A model generated the notes under the pieces. That model searched no databases, was not told the DNA's origin, and saw nothing but the letters and a program-made list of their open reading frames with translations. From the NCBI GenBank assembly GCA_002352185.1, contig DEHY01000199.1:3998-11503 (forward strand): DNA of 7,506 nt, read 5' to 3'. The DNA comes from Competibacteraceae bacterium UBA2788 (GTDB lineage Bacteria > Pseudomonadota > Gammaproteobacteria > Competibacterales > Competibacteraceae). Shown here one piece after another: positions 1 to 6,240 of the stretch (within the stretch, counting starts at the first letter, position 1; each line of letters starts with the position of its first letter). A program made the position numbers and the translations under genes.

Positions 1-225
1 AAAGCCAAGCTTTATGAACTGGAATTGCAGAAGCGCAATGCCAAGGCGCAAGCGGTGGAAGACACCAAATCCGATATTGGCTGGGGCAGTCAGATTCGCT
101 CCTACGTGCTGGATCAATCGCGGATCAAGGATTTGCGCACCGGTGTTGAAACCGGAAATACCCAGCCAGTGCTGGACGGCGATCTGGATCAGTTTATCGA
201 AGCCAGCTTGAAGAGCGGGCTGTAA
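1..225 (+). CDS. prfB: Peptide chain release factor 2, C-terminal fragment
   Basis: This is the last 74 codons of release factor 2, which reads UGA and UAA stop codons and triggers peptide release on the ribosome. The frame is open from the first base and ends in TAA at 223-225. The residues I can read, including [31 protein letters not shown] and [13 protein letters not shown], are almost identical to the end of E. coli RF2. The GGQ loop, the SPF tripeptide and any programmed frameshift lie upstream of the window and cannot be judged. In many gammaproteobacteria prfB is followed directly by lysS; here a foreign-looking gene sits between them. No terminator hairpin is visible after the stop codon. 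Confidence 0.96.
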   Translation, partial: KAKLYELELQKRNAKAQAVEDTKSDIGWGSQIRSYVLDQSRIKDLRTGVETGNTQPVLDGDLDQFIEASLKSGL

Positions 226-264
226 TTCCGGTGGCTGTGAAGATGGATCATTTAAGGCGCTACC

Positions 265-744
265 ATGAACTGGCAGGAAGTTTGCGAACATCCAAGCTTG
301 CAGGATTTGCCCTTTAAAATCGAACTGGATGAAAAAGGGCAAATCGTTATGAATGCAGTGAGAGTTATCCATTCTCTGTATCAGGGAGAGATTGAATATC
401 GCTTACGCACTTTATTGAAGGGAGGCAAAACATTGCCGGAATGCGCGATCAAGACCTCCAAGGGAACCAAGGTTGCCGATGTGGCCTGGGCGACAACGAA
501 TACGGTGCGGAAAATTAAGGATGAAGCAGAATGTTCCATCGCTCCTGAAATTTGTATTGAGATTTTATCATCCAGTAATACCAGGGATGAGATGAGAGAA
601 AAGATAGGCCTTTATCTTGAGAAGGGCGCTCATGAAGTTTGGATTTGTGAAAGTGGCGCTATGCGTTTCTATAATGCCGGTGGCGAATTGGAACATTCTA
701 TTTTGGTTTCAGAATTTCCAAAAATAATTGAGATTGACGCCTGA
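265..744 (+). CDS. Uma2 family (DUF820) PD-(D/E)XK nuclease-fold protein
   Basis: This is a 159-residue protein of the Uma2/DUF820 family, which has a restriction-endonuclease-like fold; the cellular role of most members is unknown. The family signature is visible: the VADVAW strand with Asp72, the [15 protein letters not shown] segment with Glu99, and then [17 protein letters not shown] with Lys113. These would supply the D, E and K of the nuclease core. The length is slightly short for the family, mainly at the N-terminus. The start is supported by TAAGG at 253-257, seven bases before ATG. Codon use is noticeably more AT-rich than in prfB and lysS on either side, which suggests horizontal acquisition. 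It sits alone between two housekeeping genes with no partner gene. The family assignment is confident; actual nuclease activity is not shown. Confidence 0.85.
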   Translation: MNWQEVCEHPSLQDLPFKIELDEKGQIVMNAVRVIHSLYQGEIEYRLRTLLKGGKTLPECAIKTSKGTKVADVAWATTNTVRKIKDEAECSIAPEICIEILSSSNTRDEMREKIGLYLEKGAHEVWICESGAMRFYNAGGELEHSILVSEFPKIIEIDA

Positions 745-800
745 TTTATTGCACGGAACAATCTATTTCCTTATCAGTGCTGCTACTGCGGAATAACGGA

Positions 801-2309
801 ATGAAGGAAATCATGGATTCTCCCGAAGAACCCCTGGACGAAAACAAACTAATCGCTCTACGCCGCCAAAAGCTGAGCGAGTTGCGCCAGCTTGGCAATG
901 CCTACCCCACTGATTTCCGCCGCGATGCGCTGGCGGCGGAACTACACGTGGCCTATGGCGGTAAGGATAACGCCGAACTGGACGCCGAGCCTCAACGGGC
1001 TTGCGTCGCCGGACGGATGCTGGCCAAACGGATTATGGGCAAGGCCAGCTTTGTGCGGCTGCGCGATATGTCCGGCGATATTCAACTGTTCATCCAGAAA
1101 AGCGCCTTGCCGGAGGACCGGTACGAAGAATTCAAAGGCTGGGATGTGGGCGACATTCTCGGCGCAGAAGGAACCGTGTTCAAAACCAGAACCGGCGAAT
1201 TGTCGGTCAAGGTGGACACGCTGCGGCTATTGACCAAATCGTTGCGACCGTTGCCGGAGAAGTTTCACGGCCTGGCTGATCAGGAGACCCGTTATCGCCA
1301 GCGCTATGTGGACCTCATTATCAACGAGTCCACCCGTGACACTTTCCGCTTGCGTTCGGCCAGCGTCGCTTATATCCGCGAATTCTTTAACCGGCGCGGT
1401 TTTCTGGAAGTCGAGACGCCGATGATGCAGCCGATTCCCGGCGGCGCGGCGGCGCGACCTTTTATCACCCATCACAACGCGCTGGATATGCAATTGTATC
1501 TGCGGATTGCGCCAGAGCTGTATTTGAAGCGACTGGTAGTGGGCGGCTTCGAGAAGGTTTACGAGATCAACCGCAATTTCCGCAATGAAGGCTTGTCTAC
1601 GCGCCACAATCCTGAGTTCACCATGCTGGAGTTTTATCTGGCTTATGCGGATTACCGCGATCTGATGGATTTGAGTGAAGAGTTATTGCGGGGCATGGCG
1701 CAAACCCTGTTAGGCGATACGAGCGTGACTTATCAGGGCGAAACTTACGATTTCGGCCAGCCATTCCGGCGGCTGACGGTGCGAGAAGCCATTTTGCACT
1801 TCAACCCTGCAATAACCGCCCAGCAAATTGATCATTTGGAAAGCGCCCGGCAGATTGCGAACGATTTAGGGCTGAAAGTGCAGCCGGATTACGGCCTGGG
1901 CCGGGTGCAATTGGAAATTTTCGATCAGACGGTCGAGCATCAATTACGTGACCCGACGTTTATTACTGCCTATCCGACCGAGGTGTCGCCATTGGCTCGG
2001 CGCAATGATGCCGATCCTGCCATTACCGACCGTTTCGAACTGTTCGTGGGTGGGCGGGAAATCGCCAACGGCTTTTCCGAGTTGAATGATCCCGAAGATC
2101 AGGCCGAGCGTTTTCGCAAGCAGGTTGAAGCGAAAGCCGCTGGTGATGATGAAGCGATGCATTACGACGCCGATTATATTCGGGCGCTGGAATACGGGTT
2201 GCCGCCGACGGCGGGAGAAGGCATCGGCATTGACCGATTGGTGATGCTGTTCACCAATGCGTCTTCCATCCGCGATGTGCTGCTGTTTCCGCACCTGCGA
2301 CCGGAGTAA
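801..2309 (+). CDS. lysS: Lysine--tRNA ligase (class II LysRS)
   Basis: This enzyme charges tRNA-Lys with lysine using ATP, in the cytoplasm. The 502-residue length fits E. coli LysS (505). An N-terminal OB-fold anticodon-binding domain (roughly residues 60-145, including [17 protein letters not shown]) is followed by a class II catalytic domain. Motif 1 lies around residues 201-221 ([20 protein letters not shown]). Motif 2 lies around 260-279 ([18 protein letters not shown]). Motif 3 lies near 474-483 ([10 protein letters not shown]). No key residue appears to be lost. The start is uncertain among GTG 777, ATG 801 and ATG 813. I chose 801 because the N-terminal length then matches the family and GGA at 790-792 is well spaced. 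ATG 813 has a better-matching AAGGA, but only 4 bases away. The stop at 2307-2309 faces the convergent small gene across 22 bases. Confidence 0.97.
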   Translation: MKEIMDSPEEPLDENKLIALRRQKLSELRQLGNAYPTDFRRDALAAELHVAYGGKDNAELDAEPQRACVAGRMLAKRIMGKASFVRLRDMSGDIQLFIQKSALPEDRYEEFKGWDVGDILGAEGTVFKTRTGELSVKVDTLRLLTKSLRPLPEKFHGLADQETRYRQRYVDLIINESTRDTFRLRSASVAYIREFFNRRGFLEVETPMMQPIPGGAAARPFITHHNALDMQLYLRIAPELYLKRLVVGGFEKVYEINRNFRNEGLSTRHNPEFTMLEFYLAYADYRDLMDLSEELLRGMAQTLLGDTSVTYQGETYDFGQPFRRLTVREAILHFNPAITAQQIDHLESARQIANDLGLKVQPDYGLGRVQLEIFDQTVEHQLRDPTFITAYPTEVSPLARRNDADPAITDRFELFVGGREIANGFSELNDPEDQAERFRKQVEAKAAGDDEAMHYDADYIRALEYGLPPTAGEGIGIDRLVMLFTNASSIRDVLLFPHLRPE

Positions 2310-2331
2310 ACCATCACCGGTCGTGCGGGCC

Positions 2332-2532
2332 TTATGCCGCCCAAACCGGCGCGATGATGGCTTCCGGTTGCGCGGGCGCAGGTAAATGCAAATTGGCAAT
2401 GGCGCTGCGCATCGGCACGATCTGACCGTGTTCCAGACACTGGGCGCGGGGTTGATCCGGCTGCGGTGCTACCGGACGTTTGCAATGCGGGCAAACCGTA
2501 TAAATTTGATTGACTTGCGTTGTATTTGTCAT
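2332..2532 (-). CDS. Small zinc-ribbon-like hypothetical protein (66 aa)
   Basis: This is a short protein of 66 residues that I do not recognise as a named family. Residues 14-17 are CPHC and residues 32-35 are CLEH, giving a C-x2-C-x14-C-x2-H set that could bind one zinc ion, as in a zinc ribbon. The rest is rich in Pro and Ala, with no signal peptide or membrane helix. The start is well supported: GGAGGG at 2541-2546 lies 8 bases upstream of ATG 2530-2532. The frame is open further upstream, but that part lies in AT-rich intergenic DNA and has no ribosome site. The gene lies downstream of the radical SAM gene on the same strand with a gap of about 125 bases, and ends 22 bases from lysS, facing it. 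The function is unknown. Confidence 0.7.
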   Translation of the reverse strand: MTNTTQVNQIYTVCPHCKRPVAPQPDQPRAQCLEHGQIVPMRSAIANLHLPAPAQPEAIIAPVWAA

Positions 2533-2657
2533 AACTTGTTCCCTCCAGGATTTAACCGATATCCTTTTGGCAACAGTCTTGACTATTTTGTTCTGCATTG
2601 CAACAAAATTTGCTGTTTCGCAACATTCAGCCGCTGCAAACCGGTTTGCAATGACCT
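2533..2657 (-). other. AT-rich intergenic region with three spaced TGTTGC motifs
   Basis: This 125-base gap separates the radical SAM gene from the small gene it precedes. On the - strand it contains TGTTGCGAA, TGTTGCAAT and TGTTGCCAA; on the + strand these appear as GCAACA at 2570, 2600 and 2620. The spacings of 30 and 20 bases are near-whole helical turns, as expected for sites on one face of DNA. I found no convincing -35/-10 pair, so a promoter is suspected but not located. Confidence 0.3.
2635..2650. repeat. 16-bp perfect palindrome between two genes
   Basis: TGCAAACCGGTTTGCA reads the same on both strands. It lies just after the radical SAM stop codon and about 100 bases upstream of the small zinc-ribbon gene. 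With no loop it would make a poor hairpin, and no T-run follows it on either strand, so it does not look like an intrinsic terminator. A dimeric regulator binding site is possible. No regulator gene is visible nearby. Confidence 0.45.
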
Positions 2658-4181
2658 TCAATCACCGCTCCGCCGATACCGTGTCTGCCGGGCCAGAGAA
2701 ATTGCTTTGCGCGCTTGACCGGGATCAGAAGCTGATCGATCCCGCTGGAGAAAGGCCGGGCCGCTTTTTGCGCCACTGGCTTGATAATCCTGCGTCAATG
2801 CGCCCCGTGCTGCGGCTTCGGCCACGCCCAATGCCTCGATCAATCCCCGATACAGCAGATCGAACAGCCGCTCCAGCGCAAATTGGTGAGTCTGGCCGGT
2901 CGCAGCGAACAGCCAGTCGCTGAACGCCATGAACCGCCCAAAGGGATCATCGCCCAGCAACAGGGCGCGGGTGTGGCGAAACCGCCCGGAGTTGCCGATC
3001 AAATCCCAGAAGCGGGCAAAGCGTTCCAGCCGCCGCATCGTCATAAAATCCAGCAGCGCCGAACACAACAGGTTATAGGGCGGCTGCGGGTTATAGCGGC
3101 AGTCGAAATCGGCGCTATGACGGGCGATGGGCGCGCCGCGCAGCCGTTTCAGAATGCCGACCTGAATTTCGTGCGGGTCCAGCGCAATCAGACGGTTGAA
3201 GCCAGCGGCGAAACTGGCGGCATCCTCGCCCGGTAGCCCGGCGATCAAGTCGGTGTGCAAATGAGCCTGAGTGTTTTGACGCAACCAGCGCAGGTTCTCC
3301 TCGGTCTTGAGGTTATTCTGGCGGCGGCTGATCAACGCCTGTACCGCCGGATTGAAGGTCTGGACGCCGATCTCGAATTGCAGCGCGCCGGGTGGAAACC
3401 GGACGATTCGCGTTTTCAGCGCCTCCGGCAGATGGTCGGGGATCAGTTCAAAATGCAGAAACAGCCGCTCATCCAGCCGCTCCAGAAAGAAATCCAGAAT
3501 CCGCGCACATGCCTTGCTATTGAGGTTGAAGGTGCGATCCACGAACTTGAAATGACGCACTCCCCGGTTATGGAGTGTCCACAGTTCGGCGAGAAACGGC
3601 TCCAGCGGGAACGGCCAAGCGGTCTGATCCAGCGCCGACAGACAAAACTCGCACCGGAACGGACAGCCGCGTGAGGCTTCGACATAGATCAGCCGGTGGG
3701 CGATGTCTTCGTCGGTGTAGAACCGATAAGGCAGCGTCACTTGATCCAAGGGCGGCGATTCGGCGGCGATGATCTTCTCGGCAAGCGGCTGGCCTGCCAG
3801 CACCTGCCGACACAGTGAGGCGAAGGCCCAATCGGCGGGACCAGTGATCAGGTAGTCGGCCAGCGCCACTATCGGTTGCTGTTCCCACTCATGGCTCACT
3901 TCCGGCCCGCCCAGCACGATGATCAAATCCGGTCGCACCTGCTTGAGCAATGCTACGACCTGCGTGGTTTCCGCCACGTTCCAGAGGTAAACGCCGAAAC
4001 CGATCATACGCGGCTGTTCAGCCAGCAGGCTCTCGGCGATGTCCAGCGGGCGCTGGTTGATGATGAATTCGCGGATGGCGGTATCGGCCTGCAATTCGCC
4101 CATGTTGGCCAGCAGGTAGCGCAATCCCAGCGCGGAGTGGAAATAGCGGGCGTTCAATGTCGCAAGCAGGATGGCGGGCAT
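2658..4181 (-). CDS. B12-binding-type radical SAM protein (DUF4080-like C-terminus)
   Basis: This is a 507-residue cytoplasmic protein of the large group of radical SAM enzymes with an N-terminal cobalamin-binding-type Rossmann domain (about residues 1-140). LATLNARYFHSALGLRYLL at the start and IIVLGGPEVSHEW near residue 90 are typical of this group. The radical SAM cluster motif is GCPFRCEFC, with Cys173, Cys177 and Cys180 to hold the 4Fe-4S cluster. It is followed by LIAGLPGED in the barrel. The C-terminal third resembles DUF4080. I see no DxHxxG cobalamin-ligand motif, so cobalamin may bind without a His ligand or not at all. The substrate is unknown for this subgroup. ATG 4179-4181 matches the usual family N-terminus, but no good Shine-Dalgarno site precedes it. 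It begins 25 bases after the terminator of the Y RNA unit. Confidence 0.88.
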   Translation of the reverse strand: MPAILLATLNARYFHSALGLRYLLANMGELQADTAIREFIINQRPLDIAESLLAEQPRMIGFGVYLWNVAETTQVVALLKQVRPDLIIVLGGPEVSHEWEQQPIVALADYLITGPADWAFASLCRQVLAGQPLAEKIIAAESPPLDQVTLPYRFYTDEDIAHRLIYVEASRGCPFRCEFCLSALDQTAWPFPLEPFLAELWTLHNRGVRHFKFVDRTFNLNSKACARILDFFLERLDERLFLHFELIPDHLPEALKTRIVRFPPGALQFEIGVQTFNPAVQALISRRQNNLKTEENLRWLRQNTQAHLHTDLIAGLPGEDAASFAAGFNRLIALDPHEIQVGILKRLRGAPIARHSADFDCRYNPQPPYNLLCSALLDFMTMRRLERFARFWDLIGNSGRFRHTRALLLGDDPFGRFMAFSDWLFAATGQTHQFALERLFDLLYRGLIEALGVAEAAARGALTQDYQASGAKSGPAFLQRDRSASDPGQARKAISLARQTRYRRSGD

Positions 4182-4206
4182 GGTGGACGGCTATTGGCGG
4201 TCAGGC

Positions 4207-4243
4207 AAAAAAACGGAGCGCAAGTCAAAAACCTGCACTCCGT
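4207..4243 (-). terminator. Intrinsic terminator of the Y RNA unit
   Basis: On the - strand, ACGGAGTGCAGG (4243-4232) pairs with CTTGCGCTCCGT (4224-4213). This gives 12 bp with two G-T wobbles and a 7-base loop, followed by a run of seven T ending at 4207. The opposite strand has A-runs only, so the signal works for leftward transcription. It lies 12 bases after the last stem of the third RNA and before the radical SAM gene. Confidence 0.92.
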
Positions 4244-4386
4244 TCTGAATAAAGCGTGGCGACAAGGTTTTTGCGAGACGTTCCTTGCTCTACCTACTGA
4301 GCTACAGCCGCTTTTCAGCGGCTGGCGGGACTCGAACCCGCGACCAAGGGCTTATGAGGCATGTAGTCCCGCGAGCATTCGCCACG
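4244..4386 (-). ncRNA. Y RNA 3 with complete permuted tRNA-like domain (YrlA type)
   Basis: This is a Ro-binding-type RNA carrying a tRNA mimic. The lower stem is CGTGGCGA (4386-4379) with TCGCCACG (4262-4255). The internal loop is ATGCTC opposite AAAAACCTTG. The upper stem is GCGGGAC (4372-4366) with GTCTCGC (4279-4273). Inside, in permuted order, are: a 4-bp anticodon-like stem CCTT (4349-4346) with AAGG (4286-4283); a T arm with GCGGG, loop TTCGAGT (4336-4330) and CCCGC; an acceptor-like stem CAGCCGCT (4324-4317) with AGCGGCTG (4312-4305) closed by GAAA; linker TA (U8, A9); and a D arm GCTC, loop AGTAGGTA (4298-4291), GAGC. Residues for the tRNA elbow are present: G18-G19, U54-U55-C56-G57-A58, A14 and C48. 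There is no anticodon and no CCA end. The family is known from Salmonella YrlA and relatives. Ends are approximate; the primary transcript likely runs to the terminator at 4207. Confidence 0.9.
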
Positions 4387-4397
4387 ACAAGCGGAAA

Positions 4398-4502
4398 GGC
4401 GACGACAAGGTTTGACGAGAGAAGCCCCATCCCCGTTTTACGAAGACGGTGACAGGAGTCGAACCTGTCTATTGTCATGTACTCCCGCCGGCATTCGCCG
4501 CC
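4398..4502 (-). ncRNA. Y RNA 2 with T arm and acceptor-like hairpin, no D arm
   Basis: This is the second RNA of the array, about 105 nt. The lower stem is GGCGGCGA (4502-4495) with TCGTCGCC (4405-4398), 8 bp. The internal loop is ATGCC opposite AAACCTTG. The upper stem is GGCGGGAG (4489-4482) with CTCTCGTC (4421-4414), 8 bp with two G-T wobbles. The apical part holds a T arm, GACAGG (4469-4464), canonical loop TTCGACT (4463-4457) and CCTGTC (4456-4451). One base later comes a hairpin CCGTCTTCG (4449-4441) with CGGGGATGG (4435-4427) and loop TAAAA, sited where the third RNA has its acceptor-like stem. No D arm follows, so this is a partial tRNA mimic. The stem core shares sequence and shape with the other two RNAs. 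The ends are inferred from the base pairing. Confidence 0.8.
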
Positions 4503-4512
4503 GTAAATCGAG

Positions 4513-4600
4513 ACCGCCCGGACCGGACAAGGAAAGTAACCGAGAGGATTGGCTCGTTGCAGGAGATGTACTCCCGGTCGGGCATTCCGGCCCGGACGGC
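4513..4600 (-). ncRNA. Y RNA 1, plain-loop form
   Basis: This is the first RNA after the rsr gene, about 90 nt. The lower stem is 15 bp, 4600-4586 with 4527-4513 (three G-T wobbles, no mismatch). The internal loop is ATGCCCGA opposite TTACTTTCCTTG. The upper stem is CCGGGAG (4577-4571) with CTCTCGG (4546-4540). The apex is a 24-nt loop beginning TACAT, with no T arm or D arm. An alternative small hairpin, GGGAG-TACAT-CTCCT, would compete with the upper stem. The shared GAATGC and CCTTG strands tie it to RNAs 2 and 3. By position and simplicity it resembles a Y RNA lacking the tRNA-like module. The transcript start is probably a few bases upstream, near 4609. Confidence 0.75.
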
Positions 4601-4607
4601 AAAACGG

Positions 4608-4620
4608 TTGCTGAATTATA
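4608..4620 (-). promoter_or_regulatory. Probable -10 box of the Y RNA unit, overlapping the rsr stop codon
   Basis: The - strand reads TATAAT at 4620-4615, a perfect sigma-70-type -10 hexamer that contains the TAA stop codon of the TROVE gene. A start 6-7 bases further on (4608-4609) would fall 8-9 bases before the first stem of Y RNA 1. No good -35 element is seen at 16-18 bases upstream (the sequence there is GC-rich) and there is no extended TGn, so strength is uncertain. The Y RNAs could also be cut from a longer rsr transcript. Confidence 0.5.
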
Positions 4621-6169
4621 CCTCCACGGCTTCGATTTCGCGCACCCAATGTTCGCCGCCCAAACGCCCGGCGGCAAAGTGCGCCAGCACCTGAAACACC
4701 GCATCCGAGAACCCGCCCACGTTCAGCACATCCTCGCGGGTTTGCGCCTGCACTGTGGCATAGGGCTGAAGGTCAATACACGCCAGCCGCGCTTGTGGAT
4801 TGCGCTGGCGGAAGATTTCCCACTGCCGCATGGTTTCGGTGCCGCGTCCCCGCTGCGGATCGGCCCACGACTCGTTGTCGGAGACGTAGATCACCAGATC
4901 GCCTTTTACCTTCTGCTGGTTCAATTGTTGCAATGGCAGACCGCAATTGGTCCCGCCGCCGCCGAATTGCGCCAGCGTCCGGGCATTGGTCAACACGCTG
5001 TCGCGCCGGTTCAGCCGGAGCGAATGCACCTGGGTGTCGAACGGCAAAATCTCCGTCGCCGGATTTTTCGCCGAAATCGCCGCCGCCACCAGCGCCGCTA
5101 CGTCGACACAGCGAATTTTTGAGGTCGCGCCTTTGCGATGACCCGTCACCGGCGAGGCCATGGAACCCGACACATCCAGCAGCACATAAACCGGTCCGGT
5201 CAGCGTCGGCACGTTCTCCAACGCCACGTCCAGCGCATCCTGCAAGGCATCGCGCACAATCTCCGGCACCGCTTCGCTGGTCATGGAGCAGGCGCTGAGC
5301 AACTGGTACGGGAACACCCGCGCCCGACGGATCGCAACCGGATCGCGCAGCCGATCCGCAACGCGCTGAGCCATGCCGCCGACCTTGAACACTTCGTGGC
5401 GGGCGAAGGTGTTGAGGTTCATCCGCGTCATCTGCCACGACGCCTGACAGGCAATAGCAACCCAGTGTTGCGGCTGCAACGGCAGCGCCGTCAGCAACTC
5501 GAACGGCACATCCGGCGTCTCCGCGCCTGCATCGGTCTTGAACCGCTCCAGCGCTTTTACCACTTCCGGCAGCAGCGCCGCCTCATGCGGCTTGCCGAGC
5601 AGGTAAGCGTAAAGCGCCGCCCGCTCCGGAGTCGCCGGCTTGGGATGCACCATCTTCAGCACATCCGCCAGTGAGGGATCGTTGCCAATTGAGGCGCTCA
5701 GCAGTTGCAGATCGCTACGGCCATTCAGCCAGTTTTGCACCAGCCGCTTGGGCCGACTGCCCAGCGACTTGCGTCCAACCGCCCCGGATCGCAGGATTTG
5801 CACGACATTACGCAACATCCGCCCGTTGTCCACGACGCGGGCGAACACCGCTTCCAGCCGATCCGGGCCGTGCTGCGCCAGCCACGCCGTCAGCAGCGCG
5901 GGCATATCCTTCATGTGTCCACGCCGGCGGGCGTAAATCGCGGCTTTGGCGACAAACGCGGGTTCCACCGTTGCGCACAGTTTCAGCACGGTATCCAGTT
6001 GCGTGGCGGCGTCGGCGTAGAAGGTCGCGTTGAGACAGCCGGTGGCGATGTACTGGGCCAGCGCGGCGGAATCGCTCAGCCGGTAGGCGCGACCGCCCGC
6101 CTCGTTCAGAACATTGGTTTCCGGCACCAGACGGCCCGGTTGCGACTTGAAGATCTGCTTGTTAGCCAT
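4616..6169 (-). CDS. rsr: Ro60-like RNA-binding protein (TROVE + vWFA domains)
   Basis: This is the bacterial orthologue of the Ro 60-kDa autoantigen, a ring-shaped protein that binds Y RNAs on its outer surface and RNA 3' ends in its central hole. In studied bacteria it works with exonucleases such as PNPase in rRNA maturation or RNA decay. The protein has 517 residues. A helical TROVE domain spans about residues 15-320. A von Willebrand A domain follows, with an intact metal site: DVSGS (Asp332, Ser334, Ser336), Thr407 in GGGGTNC and Asp431 in YVSDNE. I chose ATG 6167-6169 because AAGGAG (6183-6178) lies 8 bases upstream and MANKQIFK matches the family start. An in-frame start at 6226 would add 19 unlikely residues. 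It follows nusB by 71 bases and is followed 15 bases later by three Y RNA structures. Confidence 0.95.
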   Translation of the reverse strand: MANKQIFKSQPGRLVPETNVLNEAGGRAYRLSDSAALAQYIATGCLNATFYADAATQLDTVLKLCATVEPAFVAKAAIYARRRGHMKDMPALLTAWLAQHGPDRLEAVFARVVDNGRMLRNVVQILRSGAVGRKSLGSRPKRLVQNWLNGRSDLQLLSASIGNDPSLADVLKMVHPKPATPERAALYAYLLGKPHEAALLPEVVKALERFKTDAGAETPDVPFELLTALPLQPQHWVAIACQASWQMTRMNLNTFARHEVFKVGGMAQRVADRLRDPVAIRRARVFPYQLLSACSMTSEAVPEIVRDALQDALDVALENVPTLTGPVYVLLDVSGSMASPVTGHRKGATSKIRCVDVAALVAAAISAKNPATEILPFDTQVHSLRLNRRDSVLTNARTLAQFGGGGTNCGLPLQQLNQQKVKGDLVIYVSDNESWADPQRGRGTETMRQWEIFRQRNPQARLACIDLQPYATVQAQTREDVLNVGGFSDAVFQVLAHFAAGRLGGEHWVREIEAVEV

Positions 6170-6240
6170 GTGGGCGACTCCTTGTCCAGGATTGGCGATG
6201 CCAGTTGGCCCGGTAAAGACCGCCAAAATCGTCAGGCGTT
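6170..6240 (-). other. nusB-rsr intergenic gap
   Basis: The gap holds the strong Shine-Dalgarno site of rsr and a short hairpin, CGGT-CTTT-ACCG, at 6211-6222. There is no T-run after the hairpin, so I do not call a terminator. I looked for a sigma-54 -24/-12 pair, because rsr operons elsewhere are under RtcR control, and found none. Co-transcription with nusB is plausible. Confidence 0.4.

Noticed and set aside
2300..2321. Terminator between lysS and the small gene (ACCGG...CCGGT)
   Set aside because: Only a 5-bp stem with a 12-base loop that overlaps the lysS stop, and no T-run on either strand.
1227..2494. Long open frames opposite lysS
   Set aside because: The lysS frame is a near-perfect family match over its whole length; the antisense frames are low-complexity shadows.
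4255..4386. A normal tRNA gene or a permuted tRNA gene on the - strand, suggested by D-arm and T-arm sequences
   Set aside because: The T arm comes before the D arm, the acceptor stem is closed by GAAA, there is no CCA and no anticodon loop, and the two outer strands continue into a Y RNA stem shared with two neighbouring copies.
4244..4615. tmRNA (ssrA), because of tRNA-like T-arm and acceptor pieces
   Set aside because: No tag reading frame, no Ala-type acceptor with CCA and no pseudoknot chain; the three repeated stems explain the region better.
4207..4620. CRISPR array or simple tandem repeat
   Set aside because: The repeated blocks differ in length and sequence, match only as RNA secondary structure, and no uniform repeat-spacer pattern exists.
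4302..5122. Open frames on both strands across the Y RNA region and the rsr 3' end
   Set aside because: They overlap the RNA structures or the TROVE gene in other frames, show no family similarity and are typical of GC-rich shadow frames.
6170..6240. Sigma-54 promoter upstream of rsr (TGGCATCGCC...)
   Set aside because: It starts like a -24 element, but no GC with TTGC-like context occurs at the required -12 spacing.
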